Assembly: GCA_963816795.1 (NCBI GenBank)
Contig: CAWFLT010000003.1
Coordinates: 62,001 to 126,000 of the forward strand
DNA: 64,000 nt
Origin: CAWFLT01 sp963816795
GTDB lineage: Bacteria > Acidobacteriota > Vicinamibacteria > Vicinamibacterales > SCN-69-37
Direction: 5' to 3'
In this document: positions 1 through 9,068 of the stretch, one piece after another
How positions within the stretch are numbered: position 1 is the first letter of the stretch
Layout: each line of letters starts with the position of its first letter
Position numbers and translations under genes: made by a program
The notes under the pieces: generated by a model
Told to the model about the DNA's origin: nothing
Databases searched by the model: none
Seen by the model: only the letters and a program-made list of their open reading frames with translations

Positions 1-2
1 CT

Positions 3-158
3 CCTACCGTTCGACGGCCTCTTGACATGACACCAGGCGGCAAGTTCCTGGCGCTTTTCAGCCTCGCGCAGTCCGAGGGTGGCGCCTCGCCCGTTCCGGA
101 AATCCGCGTCGTCCTGAACTGGTTCGAAGAGCTGAAACAGCGCGTGCCGGTGCGGTAA
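3..158 (+). CDS. C-terminal end of a WD40/TolB-type beta-propeller protein, probably a Ser/Thr kinase (partial)
   Basis: Only the last 51 codons lie in the window; the frame is open from the left edge and stops with TAA. The tail reads DMTPGGKFLALF followed by VVLNWFEELKQRVPVR. Acidobacterial Ser/Thr kinases and related proteins that carry a C-terminal TolB/WD40 propeller usually end with a 'DVTPDG.RFL' blade and then a 'VVLNWFEELK..VP' tail, so the family assignment rests on that closing motif. Whether the missing N-terminus is a kinase, a winged-helix DNA-binding domain or only a propeller cannot be seen. Confidence 0.6.
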   Translation, partial: PTVRRPLDMTPGGKFLALFSLAQSEGGASPVPEIRVVLNWFEELKQRVPVR

Positions 159-694
159 GACCAATCGTTTCCCGCCGAATAAGTACTCGGCGACCGATCC
201 GGAGAATGCCCGGGAAGTTATCGGCCCTCGATAATCGGGTGAGATGCCTTCTGGCTCGGCCGGGCTCAGCTTCCGAGGTAAAGTTTCGGGTTCACATCAA
301 GGGCAACTCATTTCGAGTCAACATCCCCTACTTCGACTTCGAAGGCGATGACATTGAACAGCCGGCGTCGGGGTGATCGGCGTGTTGTCCTACAATGTCG
401 CGCAGCGCCGCCGCGGAATCGGCGCGCGCGCCCCGAAACATCATCCTGCTCAAGATTCGCCAGGGCCTGTGGATCACCACCCTTGCACTGGTGATCGGAC
501 TCGGCGCAGCCGGCTTCCTGGTTCCGTTATCTCCGATCGACTCTTAGGCCGGACCGAAGATCGCGACCTTCAGGTACTCTTCGATCTTCTTGACTGCGCC
601 GTTCTTCTGGCGCTACTTGAGGATGCGCGTGGCCGTCGCCGGCCCTTGTCACCGAAGATGGAGTCGGCTGGTCGTGCGGTGGACCTCTCGCGAC
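159..694. other. Gene-poor stretch with only tiny reading frames
   Basis: There is no convincing long gene here. A GTG-started frame at 239-376 (+) would give 45 residues ending GDDIEQPASG. A second short frame at 395-547 (+) is listed separately. On the minus strand at 544-610 a short run reads KKIEEYLKVAIFGPA before TAA, but an in-frame stop lies 22 codons upstream. The pieces look like decayed gene remnants or noise. Confidence 0.4.
395..547 (+). CDS. Possible 50-residue single-pass membrane peptide
   Basis: ATG to TAG gives 50 residues. About residues 22-43 form one hydrophobic segment (LWITTLALVIGLGAAGFLVP), preceded by a basic stretch (residues 10-21), as in a small inner-membrane protein or the first membrane helix of a longer, now truncated protein. 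No Shine-Dalgarno sequence is obvious and no family is recognised. It could be the start of a decayed gene, because the DNA that follows does not continue the frame. Confidence 0.2.
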   Translation: MSRSAAAESARAPRNIILLKIRQGLWITTLALVIGLGAAGFLVPLSPIDS

Positions 695-1648
695 TCAGCC
701 GCGAGCCGCGCTGGCCGCCGCGGCGCTCTGGTACCAGGCGACCGTGCGCCGCAGTCCCTCGTCGAACGGCACGACGGGATCGAATCCCAGGAGTTTGCGC
801 GCCTTGTGGACGTCGGCCTGTGAATCCCGCACGTCGCCGGTCCTCGACGGGCCGAACGTCGGCTCGACCGAGCTCTTGAGGATGATCTGGAGATTGCGCA
901 CCAGTTCGAGCAGCGAGATCCGGCCGCCGCCGGCCAGGTTGATGACTTCGCCGGCGACGTTGGGCGCTTCGCACGCGCGCAACACGCCGGTCACGACGTC
1001 CGCGACGTACGTGAAATCGCGCGTCTGTTTGCCGTCCCCGAGAATCGTCGGCGGCTTGCCGTTGGCGAGCGCCTCGGTGAACAGCGAGATGACCCCTGAA
1101 TAAGGCGAGCCCGGCTGCTGGCGCGGTCCGAACACGTTGAAATAGCGCGTCGTGACGGTCTCGAGACCGTACAGGCTGGTGAAGAGCTGGCAGTACTGCT
1201 CGCCGATGAGCTTCTGCAGGGCGTAGGGCGACAGCGGGGCCGGCCGCATGTCTTCGCGCTTCGGCAGCACGGCGGCATCGCCGTACACCGAGGAGGAACC
1301 GGCGAAGACCAGCCGTTTGACCTTGGCGTCGCGCGCCGCGACGAGCACCTGGAGCGTGCCCTCGACGTTCGCGCGATGCGACCGCACCGGATCGGCGACC
1401 GAGCGCGGCACCGACGGAATCGCCGCCTGATGGATGACGAACTCGCAGCCCTCGACCGCGCGTTGCGCGATCGCGGGATCCGCGACGCTCCCTTCGACGA
1501 CGTCGCAGGCGTCGCCTGGCGGCAGGTTCTCGCGACGGCCGCTCGAAAAATCGTCGGCGATTCTGACGGACTCTCCGCGCCTCAGCAGTTCTTCGACGAT
1601 GTGCGAGCCGATGAAGCCCGCGCCTCCGGTGACGACGTAACGTGGCAC
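695..1648 (-). CDS. NAD-dependent nucleotide-sugar epimerase (UDP-glucose 4-epimerase-like, extended SDR)
   Basis: The 317-residue protein begins MPRYVVTGGAGFIGSH, with the Rossmann GGxGFIG motif at residues 8-14. The catalytic set is visible as Ser118-120 (FAGSSSVYG) and Tyr142-x3-Lys146 (YALQK). Length and motifs fit the extended SDR branch that includes GalE, WbpP and other UDP-hexose or uronate 4-epimerases; the sugar cannot be told. It is cytoplasmic and would feed surface polysaccharide synthesis. It stands alone, reading in the same direction as the amidohydrolase 10 bases upstream of its start, so the two may be cotranscribed. The frame is intact. Confidence 0.85.
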   Translation of the reverse strand: MPRYVVTGGAGFIGSHIVEELLRRGESVRIADDFSSGRRENLPPGDACDVVEGSVADPAIAQRAVEGCEFVIHQAAIPSVPRSVADPVRSHRANVEGTLQVLVAARDAKVKRLVFAGSSSVYGDAAVLPKREDMRPAPLSPYALQKLIGEQYCQLFTSLYGLETVTTRYFNVFGPRQQPGSPYSGVISLFTEALANGKPPTILGDGKQTRDFTYVADVVTGVLRACEAPNVAGEVINLAGGGRISLLELVRNLQIILKSSVEPTFGPSRTGDVRDSQADVHKARKLLGFDPVVPFDEGLRRTVAWYQSAAAASAARG

Positions 1649-1658
1649 GCGCAGTATC

Positions 1659-2955
1659 TTATCGTGGCCAGCCGGTCTGCGGCAGGCCGGGCGTCCACCG
1701 CAGCGCGTTCTGATAGTAGAGCTTCTTCAGCACGGCATCAGGCAAGCCCATGCCGTAGAGCTTCCAGAACGCGTGGTAGTCGCGGTAGTAGTCGAAGTAC
1801 TCGTCGTTGGTCTCGAAGACGCGCCAGAAGTAGGGAAACTCGGCCGGCGCGTAGGAATCCTTGCCGAACAGCACGCGGTCCTGGTACTTGATGAAGAACT
1901 CGCGGGCAGCACGCGGCTGCCGGCCGAAGTCATAGAGGACCGCGCCGACTTCGAGCACCAGGTTGGGCTGCGCGTCGAGCTGCTTCGCCGCGCGCGCCAG
2001 GTCGTTGCCGTACCAGTTGAAGTGCGCGCCGATGTACCGCGTCTTCGGATTGGCCGCGTACATCCGATCGCGCTCGCCCATCAGATCCTCGAACGTCGGC
2101 AGCGGGCCGTACTTCTCGGTCGGCGGTTTCCCGGCGGCATCGTTGCGGCGATCGGCGAAGAGCGCCAGTTCGAGCCAGCGCTCGTTGTGCAGATCGAGCG
2201 GCGAGAAGAACTCCTGCGGCTCGGCGGTGTGAATGATGACCGGGATGTTCAGGCGCGCGCACAGATCCCAGATCGGCTTCAGCGCCGGGTCGTCGACGTG
2301 AAGCCGCGAGCCGTCGGCCTTCACGTTGTCGAGGCCCAGGCCCTTGGCGATCTTGAGCCCGATGGCGCCATTCTTGACGGCCTGCTCGAGGTCAGCGACG
2401 GCCTTCTCGGCCCACCCGGGTCCTCCGGCGCCGTTCCACTGCACGTTGGCGAAGACGCGGAAGCGATCCGGATACTTGCTCGCGCGAATGAAGTCCACCT
2501 TCTGCTTGACCTGCGCGGGATCGGCGCCGCCGCTCAGAGTTGACCAGGATGCGCAGGTTGAGCGCGTCCATTTCCTGGATCATCTGTTCGATGTTGTCCG
2601 CGTTGATGGTCGTGTGGTTGTGACTGTCGACGACGGGAAACTTGGCCTTCGGCACCAGGTGCTCTTCGGTCTTGAGCGTCGTCCGCGGCCGATAGTCGAC
2701 GATGCTCGGCGCCGGAAACTCTGGAGCGCGGCACGAGCCCGTGCGCCACTCGGTCATCCCGGGCGGGCACTCGCCATTCGGCTGCAGCGGCACGCCGCCG
2801 CCGCGTCCGCCACCGCGGCCCTGCCCGCCCGCCCCACGACCGCCCGCGCCCTGCGACTGCGGCTGGGGCGGCGGCGGCTGTTGCTGGGCGATGACGGCAC
2901 TGCCCAGGATCACGGCAGCGCTCAAGGCGGAGAGGACGACACGCGAAGGGGACAT
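1659..2955 (-). CDS. Secreted amidohydrolase-family (ACMSD-like) metal hydrolase, one frameshift
   Basis: The N-terminus has a signal peptide (MSPSRVVLSALSAAVILGSAV), then a glutamine/proline/glycine-rich spacer to about residue 70. The catalytic part follows: DSHNHT (metal-binding HxH-type strand), IIHTAEPQEF, IGAHFNWYGND and FGKDSY, the ordered metal ligands of the Amidohydro_2 TIM barrel. The substrate is unknown. The frame changes at about 2535: codons for ILVN run into TCTGAG, and removing one T gives NLSGGADPAQVKQ, which joins smoothly to VDFIRASKYPDRF. Since both halves look conserved, this is probably a sequencing error. Its start is GC-rich and lies 25 bases from the 3' end of rnpB. 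Confidence 0.75.
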
Positions 2956-2980
2956 CAGAGGCTCCTCAAAAAGTGTCGTC

Positions 2981-3551
2981 GCAGCGGGCCGTAAGCCGAA
3001 TTCTGGTCCCGCCGTCGCTCACCCTCACGGCCTCACGGCCGCTCGGGCGAGCTATGGCGGACGACAATCATTCCTCTAGGCCCGGCATTACTGACGGGCT
3101 CCAGCGACCTACCCGGAGGCTTCGGACGGGCCGTCCTCTTTCACCGGCGTACACGACGTACGCCGGTGGCTTGGCGCCTCCCTATTTGGCCTTGCTCCGT
3201 GCGGGGTTTTGCCTGCCATCTGCCTTACAGCAGACGCGGTGCGCTCTTACCGCACCTTTTCACCCTTACCCGGCTCGCCCTCGGCTCCGGGCTGCGAGGA
3301 GTCGATGCGCGCTGGCTCGACCGCGCAGCAGCTCCTCGACGTCAGCCGAGGCCAAGCCGGGCGGTATATTTTCTGTGCCACTGTCCTTCGGGTTGCCCCG
3401 ACCGGGCGTTACCCGGCGCACTGCCCTGCGGAGTTCGGACTTTCCTCCCGCCTCCGCTCCGGCCTTTCGGCGCGGCTACGGCGGGAAGCCCGAGGGCCTG
3501 CCCGACGAAGCGCGGAGCGCGAAGGCCGGCGATCGTCTGGCCCGCTGCGAC
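2981..3551 (-). ncRNA. rnpB: RNase P RNA (bacterial type A-like), enlarged
   Basis: On the minus strand the universal RNase P blocks occur in order: GAGGAAAGTCCG (about 3455), CACAGAAAATATACCGCC (about 3370), GGGTGAAAAGGTGCGGTAAG with AGCGCACCGC (about 3240-3275), GGCAAACCCC (about 3210), CCAAATAGGG, CCTAGAGGAATGATTGTC (about 3070) and TTCGGCTTACGGCCCGCTG at the 3' end. The first and last ten bases pair as helix P1 (GCAGCGGGCC with GGCCCGCTGC). The RNA processes tRNA 5' ends. It is about 570 nt, against roughly 350-430 for usual type A molecules; see the finding on the insert before the 3' end. Confidence 0.95.
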
Positions 3552-3560
3552 AACAGATTG

Positions 3561-3566
3561 ATTGTA
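3561..3566 (-). promoter_or_regulatory. -10 element of the rnpB promoter
   Basis: On the minus strand TACAAT lies about 10 bases before the predicted 5' end of the RNase P RNA, the right spacing for a sigma-70-type -10 box. The -35 region is not clear; a weak TTGGGC occurs 19 bases further upstream. Confidence 0.5.
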
Positions 3567-3620
3567 CAAGAACGCGTCAGCCAGGGCCCAAGGCCCTATC
3601 TCCTTCGCGAGGCCGCTGCC

Positions 3621-5039
3621 CTACCCGTCCGAATCCTGCTTGATCGCGTACTGCTCGAGCTTCTTGTAGAGATTGCTGCGCGGCGTATCGATGACCTCGG
3701 CCGTCTTCGAGATGTTCCAGGAGAACTCACGCAGCTTGTCGACCAGGAACGCGCGCTCGGCCCATTCCTTGAACTCGCGGAGCGTGACGGGCTTGGGCGT
3801 CGAGCCGGTCGGGGCGCTGGCGCCCGCCGGCAGCGCGCTCGCGCCAGCCACGCCGGCGCCGGCAGGGGGGCGCGCGTCGCCGCGCACGACCGATCGCACG
3901 TCGTCCGCCTCGATGGTGTCGCCGTCGCTCATGATCAGCAGCCGCTCCACGGCGTTCCGAAGCTCGCGGATGTTGCCGCGCCAGCGCGCCTGGCGGAGGG
4001 CGTCGAGCGCGCCCGGGCCGAAACGGGCGGGCCGGCGATTGTTCTCGCGACTGAACTGCGAGACGAACTGCTGGACGAGCGCCGGGATGTCGTCGAGGCG
4101 CTCGCGCAGCGGCGGAACCGTGATGGGAATCACGCTCAGCCGGAAATAGAGGTCCTCACGAAAACGGGCCTCGGCGATTTCCTCCTCGAGATCCTTGTTC
4201 GTCGCCGCAATCACGCGCACGTCGACCTTGATCGTCCGTGCCGACCCGAGCCGCTCGACCTCGCCTTCCTGCAGGACGCGCAGCACCTTCGCTTGCGTCT
4301 TCGGACTCATGTCGCCGACTTCGTCGAGAAAGATGGTGCCCCGATCGGCCTGCTCGAACTTGCCGATCTGCTTCTCGGTGGCGCCGGTGAACGCGCCACG
4401 CTCGTGGCCGAAGAGCTCGGACTCGATCAGCTCCTCTGGAATGGCGGCGCAGTTGACCTGGACGAAGCGTTCCTTCGCGCGCAGGCTCGACCGGTGGACC
4501 GCGCGCGCGATCAACTCCTTGCCGACGCCGCTCTCCCCGAGAATCAGGACCGTGGCGGTCGTCGGCGCCGCGCGCCGAATCTGATCCAGGATCTGCTTGA
4601 GCGTCGAGCTGGACCCGACCATCTCGTGACGCGCTTCCTTTTCGGAGCGCATCTGCCGGTTCTCGCGTTTGAGGGCGGCGAGATCGAGCCCTTCGCGAAC
4701 GGCATCGAGGACGTAGTCCTTCGAGAGCGGCTTCTCGATGAAGCGGAACGCGCCGAGCCGTCCGGCGTCGAGCGCGGTGCTCGCGGTGCCGTGCGCGGAC
4801 ACCATCACGACGGGCAGCGCTTCGTTGAGGCCACGCAACCGGCTCAACACTTCGAGCCCGTCGATGCCCGGCATCTTGATGTCGAGGAAGACGAGATCCG
4901 GACTGTCGCGTTCGGCGGCCGTCAGCGCCTCGGGGCCCGATCCGGCCGTCAGGACCTCGTGCCCCTCGTACTCCAGGATCATCCGCATGGTTTCGCGGAT
5001 CGCGGACTCGTCGTCCACCACGAGGATGCGCGCCTTCAT
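3621..5039 (-). CDS. NtrC-family sigma-54-dependent response regulator
   Basis: This 472-residue protein has three parts. Residues 1-118 are a receiver with acidic pair D9/D10, phospho-acceptor D53 (FLDIKMPG) and K103 (IEKP). Residues about 140-380 are an AAA+ domain with Walker A GESGVGKE, the sigma-54 loop GAFTGA (215-220) and Walker B GTIFLDE. The C-terminus is a Fis-type helix-turn-helix (NISKTAEVIDTPRSNLYKKL). It would activate sigma-54 promoters when phosphorylated; its kinase partner is not next to it. The start was chosen at ATG 5039 because it opens MKARILVVDD and shares ATGA with the htrA stop, showing translational coupling; the open frame continues upstream without homology. The region around residues 400-420 is an Ala/Pro-rich linker. 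Confidence 0.93.
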   Translation of the reverse strand: MKARILVVDDESAIRETMRMILEYEGHEVLTAGSGPEALTAAERDSPDLVFLDIKMPGIDGLEVLSRLRGLNEALPVVMVSAHGTASTALDAGRLGAFRFIEKPLSKDYVLDAVREGLDLAALKRENRQMRSEKEARHEMVGSSSTLKQILDQIRRAAPTTATVLILGESGVGKELIARAVHRSSLRAKERFVQVNCAAIPEELIESELFGHERGAFTGATEKQIGKFEQADRGTIFLDEVGDMSPKTQAKVLRVLQEGEVERLGSARTIKVDVRVIAATNKDLEEEIAEARFREDLYFRLSVIPITVPPLRERLDDIPALVQQFVSQFSRENNRRPARFGPGALDALRQARWRGNIRELRNAVERLLIMSDGDTIEADDVRSVVRGDARPPAGAGVAGASALPAGASAPTGSTPKPVTLREFKEWAERAFLVDKLREFSWNISKTAEVIDTPRSNLYKKLEQYAIKQDSDG

Positions 5040-6544
5040 GATGCGGGGTCGGCGACGATGGTGGTGATGAGGCGCTGGCCGGAGAACTTGTCGTAGAGGA
5101 GCACGGCGGCGGCCTCGCCCGGCTTGAGCGCGTTCACCAGCGCGAGGAACTCGCCTGCGGTCGTGACCCGGCGCCGGTTGATCTCGAGCACGATGTGCCC
5201 GGCACGGATCCGGGCCAGCCGCGCCGGACCGGCCGGATCGACGTCGAAGACGATGACGCCTTCGATCGTCTCCGGGAGCCCCTGGCGCATGATCGTCGCG
5301 CGATCGAGGTCGCGGACGGTGAAGCCGAGCGGGCCCTGCTCGCGGGCGGTGACCGGACGGACATTCTGCAGCCGGGTCGATCGGCTGCGCGTCGTCTCGG
5401 CAAGCGGCCGTTCCGTCAGCTTGACCGACATCGTGCGCACCTCGCCCTCGCGCCACACTTCGAGCGCGGCCAGGCTGCCGGGCGGACGGCCGGAGATGTA
5501 ACGAATCAGGTCGTCATCAGACCGGATCGACACCTGATCGACACGCGTGATCACGTCGTAGGCCCGGAGGCCGGCACGCTCGGCCGGCGTGTCGGACGAC
5601 ACGTCCTGCACCAGCGCACCGCGTTCCGGCGCGATGCGCAGCGCCCGATGCAGCGCCGGCGTCAAGGCGGTCAGGCCGACGCCGATGAACCCGCGCGACA
5701 CACGTCCCGTCTCCCGCAATTGCGGCAGTACGGCTATCACCTGGGTGATCGGAATCGCAAACCCGATATTCGAGGCCTGGGCGCTGACCGCCGTCGTGAT
5801 GCCGACGACCCGGCCCTGGGCGTCGATGAGCGGCCCGCCGCTGTTGCCAAAACTGATCGCCGCGTCGGTCTGGATATAGGCATCCAGACTTTGATCGAAC
5901 AGCTTACGGCCGAGGAAGCTGATGACGCCGACCGTCACGGAGTGGACGTAGCCGAGCGGGTTGCCGATCGCGCAGACCCATTCCCCGACGCGCAGCGTCT
6001 CGGAATTGCCGAGCGACGCCACGGGCAGGTCAGGCTGTCCGGGAATCTGCAAGAGCGCGACGTCGATCGCCGGATCGACCCCGATGACTTCGGCGCGGAA
6101 CGTGCGGCCATCGCCGAGCGTGGTCGTGATCCGATCGGCGCCTTCGATCACGTGGTAATTGGTCAGGATGAGACCCGACCGGTCGATGATGAACCCGCTG
6201 CCGGAGCCCTCTCGCGGGGCGCTCGGATCGTCGGCGGTCTCACGGCGCCAGCGCGGACCGGCGCCGCGCGATGCCGCGTCTACATTGACCACGGCGGCAT
6301 TCACGCGCGCCGCCACGGACGCGAAATCCACGGTCCCGGGAGCGGCGACAGGCGCCGCCGCGACGACCTCGGGCGTGCCGCCGGACACCGGGGCAGTCGC
6401 CGGGACGGCCGGTGACGCGTCCGCCGGCCGCGCAACCACCCGGTCTGTCGCACCAGACGGACGCGTGCCCGCGGCGACGAGACCCATGAGGAAGCTCACG
6501 ACGCCGGTGAGCACGACCAAACCGCCAGTGTGTTTTCGTGACAT
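5036..6544 (-). CDS. HtrA/DegP-type trypsin-like serine protease with PDZ domains
   Basis: The 502-residue protein has one N-terminal membrane or signal segment (residues 8-26), an Ala/Pro-rich linker to about 75, the protease domain and two PDZ-like regions (about 265-360 and 385-500). The triad is H131 (TNYHVIEG), D161 (AIDVALLQ) and S235 (GNSGGPL). Family members degrade or refold misfolded envelope proteins in the periplasm. The stop overlaps the start of the sigma-54 regulator by four bases, so the two are one transcription unit. Pairing of an envelope protease with an NtrC-type regulator hints at a stress response, but that is inference. The frame is intact. Confidence 0.92.
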   Translation of the reverse strand: MSRKHTGGLVVLTGVVSFLMGLVAAGTRPSGATDRVVARPADASPAVPATAPVSGGTPEVVAAAPVAAPGTVDFASVAARVNAAVVNVDAASRGAGPRWRRETADDPSAPREGSGSGFIIDRSGLILTNYHVIEGADRITTTLGDGRTFRAEVIGVDPAIDVALLQIPGQPDLPVASLGNSETLRVGEWVCAIGNPLGYVHSVTVGVISFLGRKLFDQSLDAYIQTDAAISFGNSGGPLIDAQGRVVGITTAVSAQASNIGFAIPITQVIAVLPQLRETGRVSRGFIGVGLTALTPALHRALRIAPERGALVQDVSSDTPAERAGLRAYDVITRVDQVSIRSDDDLIRYISGRPPGSLAALEVWREGEVRTMSVKLTERPLAETTRSRSTRLQNVRPVTAREQGPLGFTVRDLDRATIMRQGLPETIEGVIVFDVDPAGPARLARIRAGHIVLEINRRRVTTAGEFLALVNALKPGEAAAVLLYDKFSGQRLITTIVADPAS

Positions 6545-6970
6545 TCTTTAAAAGCTCGCGGGGCTCAGGCCTGCAGGCGGTCATCTTCTTTAGTTGCGCG
6601 TGGGGCCCCACCCCCACGCGCGCGCCCTCACGGCTCGCTACGCTCGCCTTCGGGCGGTCATCGTTCTTAGGTCTTCTCCGTGCCCTCTAACTCTTCTCCG
6701 TGTCCTCGTTCTTCCGCGACGGCTCGCTACGCTCGCCTGCGGGCGGTCAGCTTTTCTTGCGCGCGGGGCCCCACCCCCGCTCGCGCGCGCTCACGCTCGC
6801 TACGCTCTTTTCTTACACCGCGTGGGGCCCCACCCCCACGCTTCGGACGCTCGCCGACGCGGCGGTCAGCTTCTCTTACTCGCGGGGCCCCACCCCCGCT
6901 CGCGCGCCGCCGACGCCTCGCTACGCTCGGCTGGCGGCGGTCAGCTTTTCTTAGCTCTTCTCCGTGCTCT
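6545..6970. repeat. Gene-free gap holding four copies of a GGGGCCCCACCCCC repeat and CTTCTCCGTG tracts
   Basis: The 426-base gap between the htrA start and the ligA stop has no plausible gene. Four copies of GGGGCCCCACCCCC (about 6602, 6766, 6824 and 6884) are flanked by CGCG arms that can fold back, each followed by a CTCGCTACGCTCG-like segment and, in three, GGCGGTCAGCTT(T/C)TCTTA. Between and after them run pyrimidine-rich tracts of the type CTCTTCTCCGTGTCCTCGTTCTT (shorter variants at 6670-6715 and 6955-7015). Frames seen through it in all phases are repetitive Arg/Ala/Pro peptides, typical of repeats and not of proteins. Confidence 0.85.
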
Positions 6971-9026
6971 CTAGCTCTTCTCCGTGCCCTCGTTCTTCCC
7001 CGTGTCCTCGTTCTTAATTATAAGGGCCAAAAACTCGGCTTCCGAGAGCTCCGGCACCCCGAGCGCGCGGGCCTTGTCGAGCTTGCTGCCGCCGTCACGG
7101 CCGACGATCAGTCCTGTAGTCTTTCGGCTGATCGACGACGAGACTTTGGCACCGAGCCGCTCGAGCTCTTCGGCGGCGGCTTCGCGGCTCATCGCGTCGA
7201 GCGTGCCGGTGATGACATAGGTGCACCCGGCCAACGGCAGCACGCCCGGTGTCGCGTCACCTGTCGCCTCGTCCTCCTGCCGGACACCGGCCGCGGCCAG
7301 GCGGTCGAAGAGCGTGGCGTTCTCCGGACCGTCGAGAAAGGCGCGCACCGACTTGGCCACGATCGCTCCGATATCGGGGACCGTCGACAACTGCTCGACG
7401 GTCGCCTCGCGCAGTTTCGGCATCGACCGAAACGCCTTGGCCAGCGCGCGGGCGCCGCCCTCGCCGACGTGCCGGATGCCGATTCCGTGCAGTTGCCGCC
7501 ACAGCTCGGCCCGCTTGCTCTTGTCGATTTCGGCGACCAGGTTCGCGGCCGACTTCTTGCCCATCCGATCGAGCGCGGCCAGCTGGTCGGCCGTCAAGGC
7601 GTAGAGGTCGGCGTAGTCGCGCACCAATCCCTGCGTGACCAGCTGATCGACGAGGGCCTCGCCCAGGCCTTCGATGTTCATCGCGCGGCGCGACGCAAAG
7701 TGCTGGAGACCGCGGCGGATTCTGGCCGGGCAGGAGACGTTCTCGCACCGCCAGACGACTTCCTCGTCGGGCTTGACGAGCGCGCTCTGGCAGAACGGGC
7801 ACACCGTGGGCATCTGCCACTTCGGCGGATCGCCCTCGCGCGCCTCGAGGACCGGCCCGAGCACTTTGGGAATGATGTCGCCGCCCTTTTCGACGCGCAC
7901 GAGATCGCCTTCGCGAATGTCGCGGCGCGCGATTTCCTGGTCGTTGTGGAGGGTCGCGAGTTGGACGGTCGTGCCGCCGAGGCGGACCGGCTCGAGCACG
8001 GCAAAGGGCGTGACCCGGCCGGTCCGGCCGACATTGACGTCGATCCGGATGAGCTTCGTCGTGGCCTGTTCGGCGGGAAACTTGAAGGCGACCGCCCAGC
8101 GCGGGAACTTCGCCGTCGTCCCCAACTGCGCACGCAGGGCGAGATCGTCGAGCTTGATGACGATGCCGTCCGTCTCGAACTCGAGGCCACGGCGCTCGTC
8201 GCGCCATCGATCGCAGAAGGCGAGCAGCGCGTCGACGCCCTCACAGCGCGCCCAGTGCGGCTCGACCGGGCAGCCCCATGCCGAGAGCTGCGTCAGCATC
8301 TCGGCATGGGTCGACGCAGGCAGGTCCGCGGCGTCCCGGAGGATCACCTGATACGTGAAGGCGCTCAGGCCGCGCTTCGCGACGGCCTGAGCGTCGAGCG
8401 TCCGCAGCGCGCCGGCGGCGGCGTTGCGCGGGTTGGCAAACGGCGGCTCCCCCGCCGCTTCGCGCTCCTGGTTCATCCTGGCGAACGTCGTGCGCGGCAG
8501 AGTACACCTCGCCGCGAATCTCCATCCGCTCCGGCGCGGCCGCCATCGTCAGCCGTTTCGGGATGCCGTGAATCACCGCCATGTTGGACGTCACGTCTTC
8601 GCCGGTGACGCCGTCGCCGCGGGTGACGCCGCGCGTGAGCCGCCCGCGCTCGTAGGTGAGCGCGAGGCTGACGCCGTCGATCTTCAGCTCGGCGACGTAG
8701 GCGAGCGCGGTCTCGACCGGCCGGTCGAGACCGCGGCAGACGCGGCCGTGAAAGTCGCGCAGCTCGGCCTCGTTGTAGGCGTTCTCGAGGCTGAGCATCG
8801 GGACGAGATGATCGACTTTCGCGAAGCCCTCCGCCGCCCGTCCGCCGACGCGGACGGACGGCGAGTCCGGATCGGCCAGCTCGGGATGCGCGCGCTCCAG
8901 ATCCTGGAGCTCGCGCATGAGGGCGTCGTATTCCGCGTCGGAGATCTCCGGCACGGCGTCGACGTAGTAGCGCTCGTTGTGGTGCCGGAGGAGGCGGCGA
9001 AGCTCGGTGACGCGCGACAAAGACAT
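6971..9026 (-). CDS. ligA: NAD-dependent DNA ligase, one frameshift
   Basis: All domains of a full-length LigA are present in order: Ia/adenylation domain with catalytic K115 in ELKIDG, OB fold, the four-cysteine zinc finger (CPFCQSALV...CENVSCPA), helix-hairpin-helix repeats and a C-terminal BRCT domain (TYVITGTLDAM to LSEAEFLALI). The enzyme seals nicks in replication and repair using NAD+. Total length of about 685 residues is normal. The frame breaks near 8496, where TACTCTGCCGCG should read TACCTGCCGCG (Tyr-Leu-Pro-Arg); downstream NQEREAAGEPPFANPRN continues in the other frame. This is most simply a one-base sequencing insertion in an essential gene. The start ATG lies inside a long inverted repeat. 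Confidence 0.9.
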
Positions 9027-9068
9027 CGGGTGTCTTTTTACGTTATACGTAAAAAGACACCCGATGTC
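9022..9068. repeat. Perfect 22-bp inverted repeat (GACATCGGGTGTC family, copy 1)
   Basis: Arms at 9022-9043 and 9047-9068 are perfect reverse complements around a 3-base loop. Each arm holds a small GACA/TGTC dyad followed by a T or A run (TCTTTTTACG), so it can form a strong hairpin on either strand. It fills the whole gap between the polyprenyl synthase stop and the ligA start and includes the ligA ATG. Related copies are at 38866 and 57214. Confidence 0.85.

Noticed and set aside
544..610. Short minus-strand run KKIEEYLKVAIFGPA
   Set aside because: Looks protein-like, but only 22 codons are open before an in-frame stop and no start is present; at most a gene remnant.
2973..5096. Long plus-strand frame across rnpB and the response regulator
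   Set aside because: The first part translates RNase P RNA and the second is the antisense of a well-supported NtrC-type gene with clear motifs on the minus strand.
3621..5456. Extended 611-residue response regulator
   Set aside because: The first 139 codons are antisense to the htrA C-terminus; the receiver domain starts exactly at the ATG coupled to the htrA stop.
6600..6960. CRISPR-like array
   Set aside because: The four GC-rich copies are unevenly spaced (about 164, 58 and 60 bases) and the spacing sequence is itself repeated.
6594..8608. Plus-strand frames over the repeat array and ligA
   Set aside because: Repetitive Arg/Pro-rich peptides from GC repeats followed by antisense of ligA; no domain and no conserved motif.
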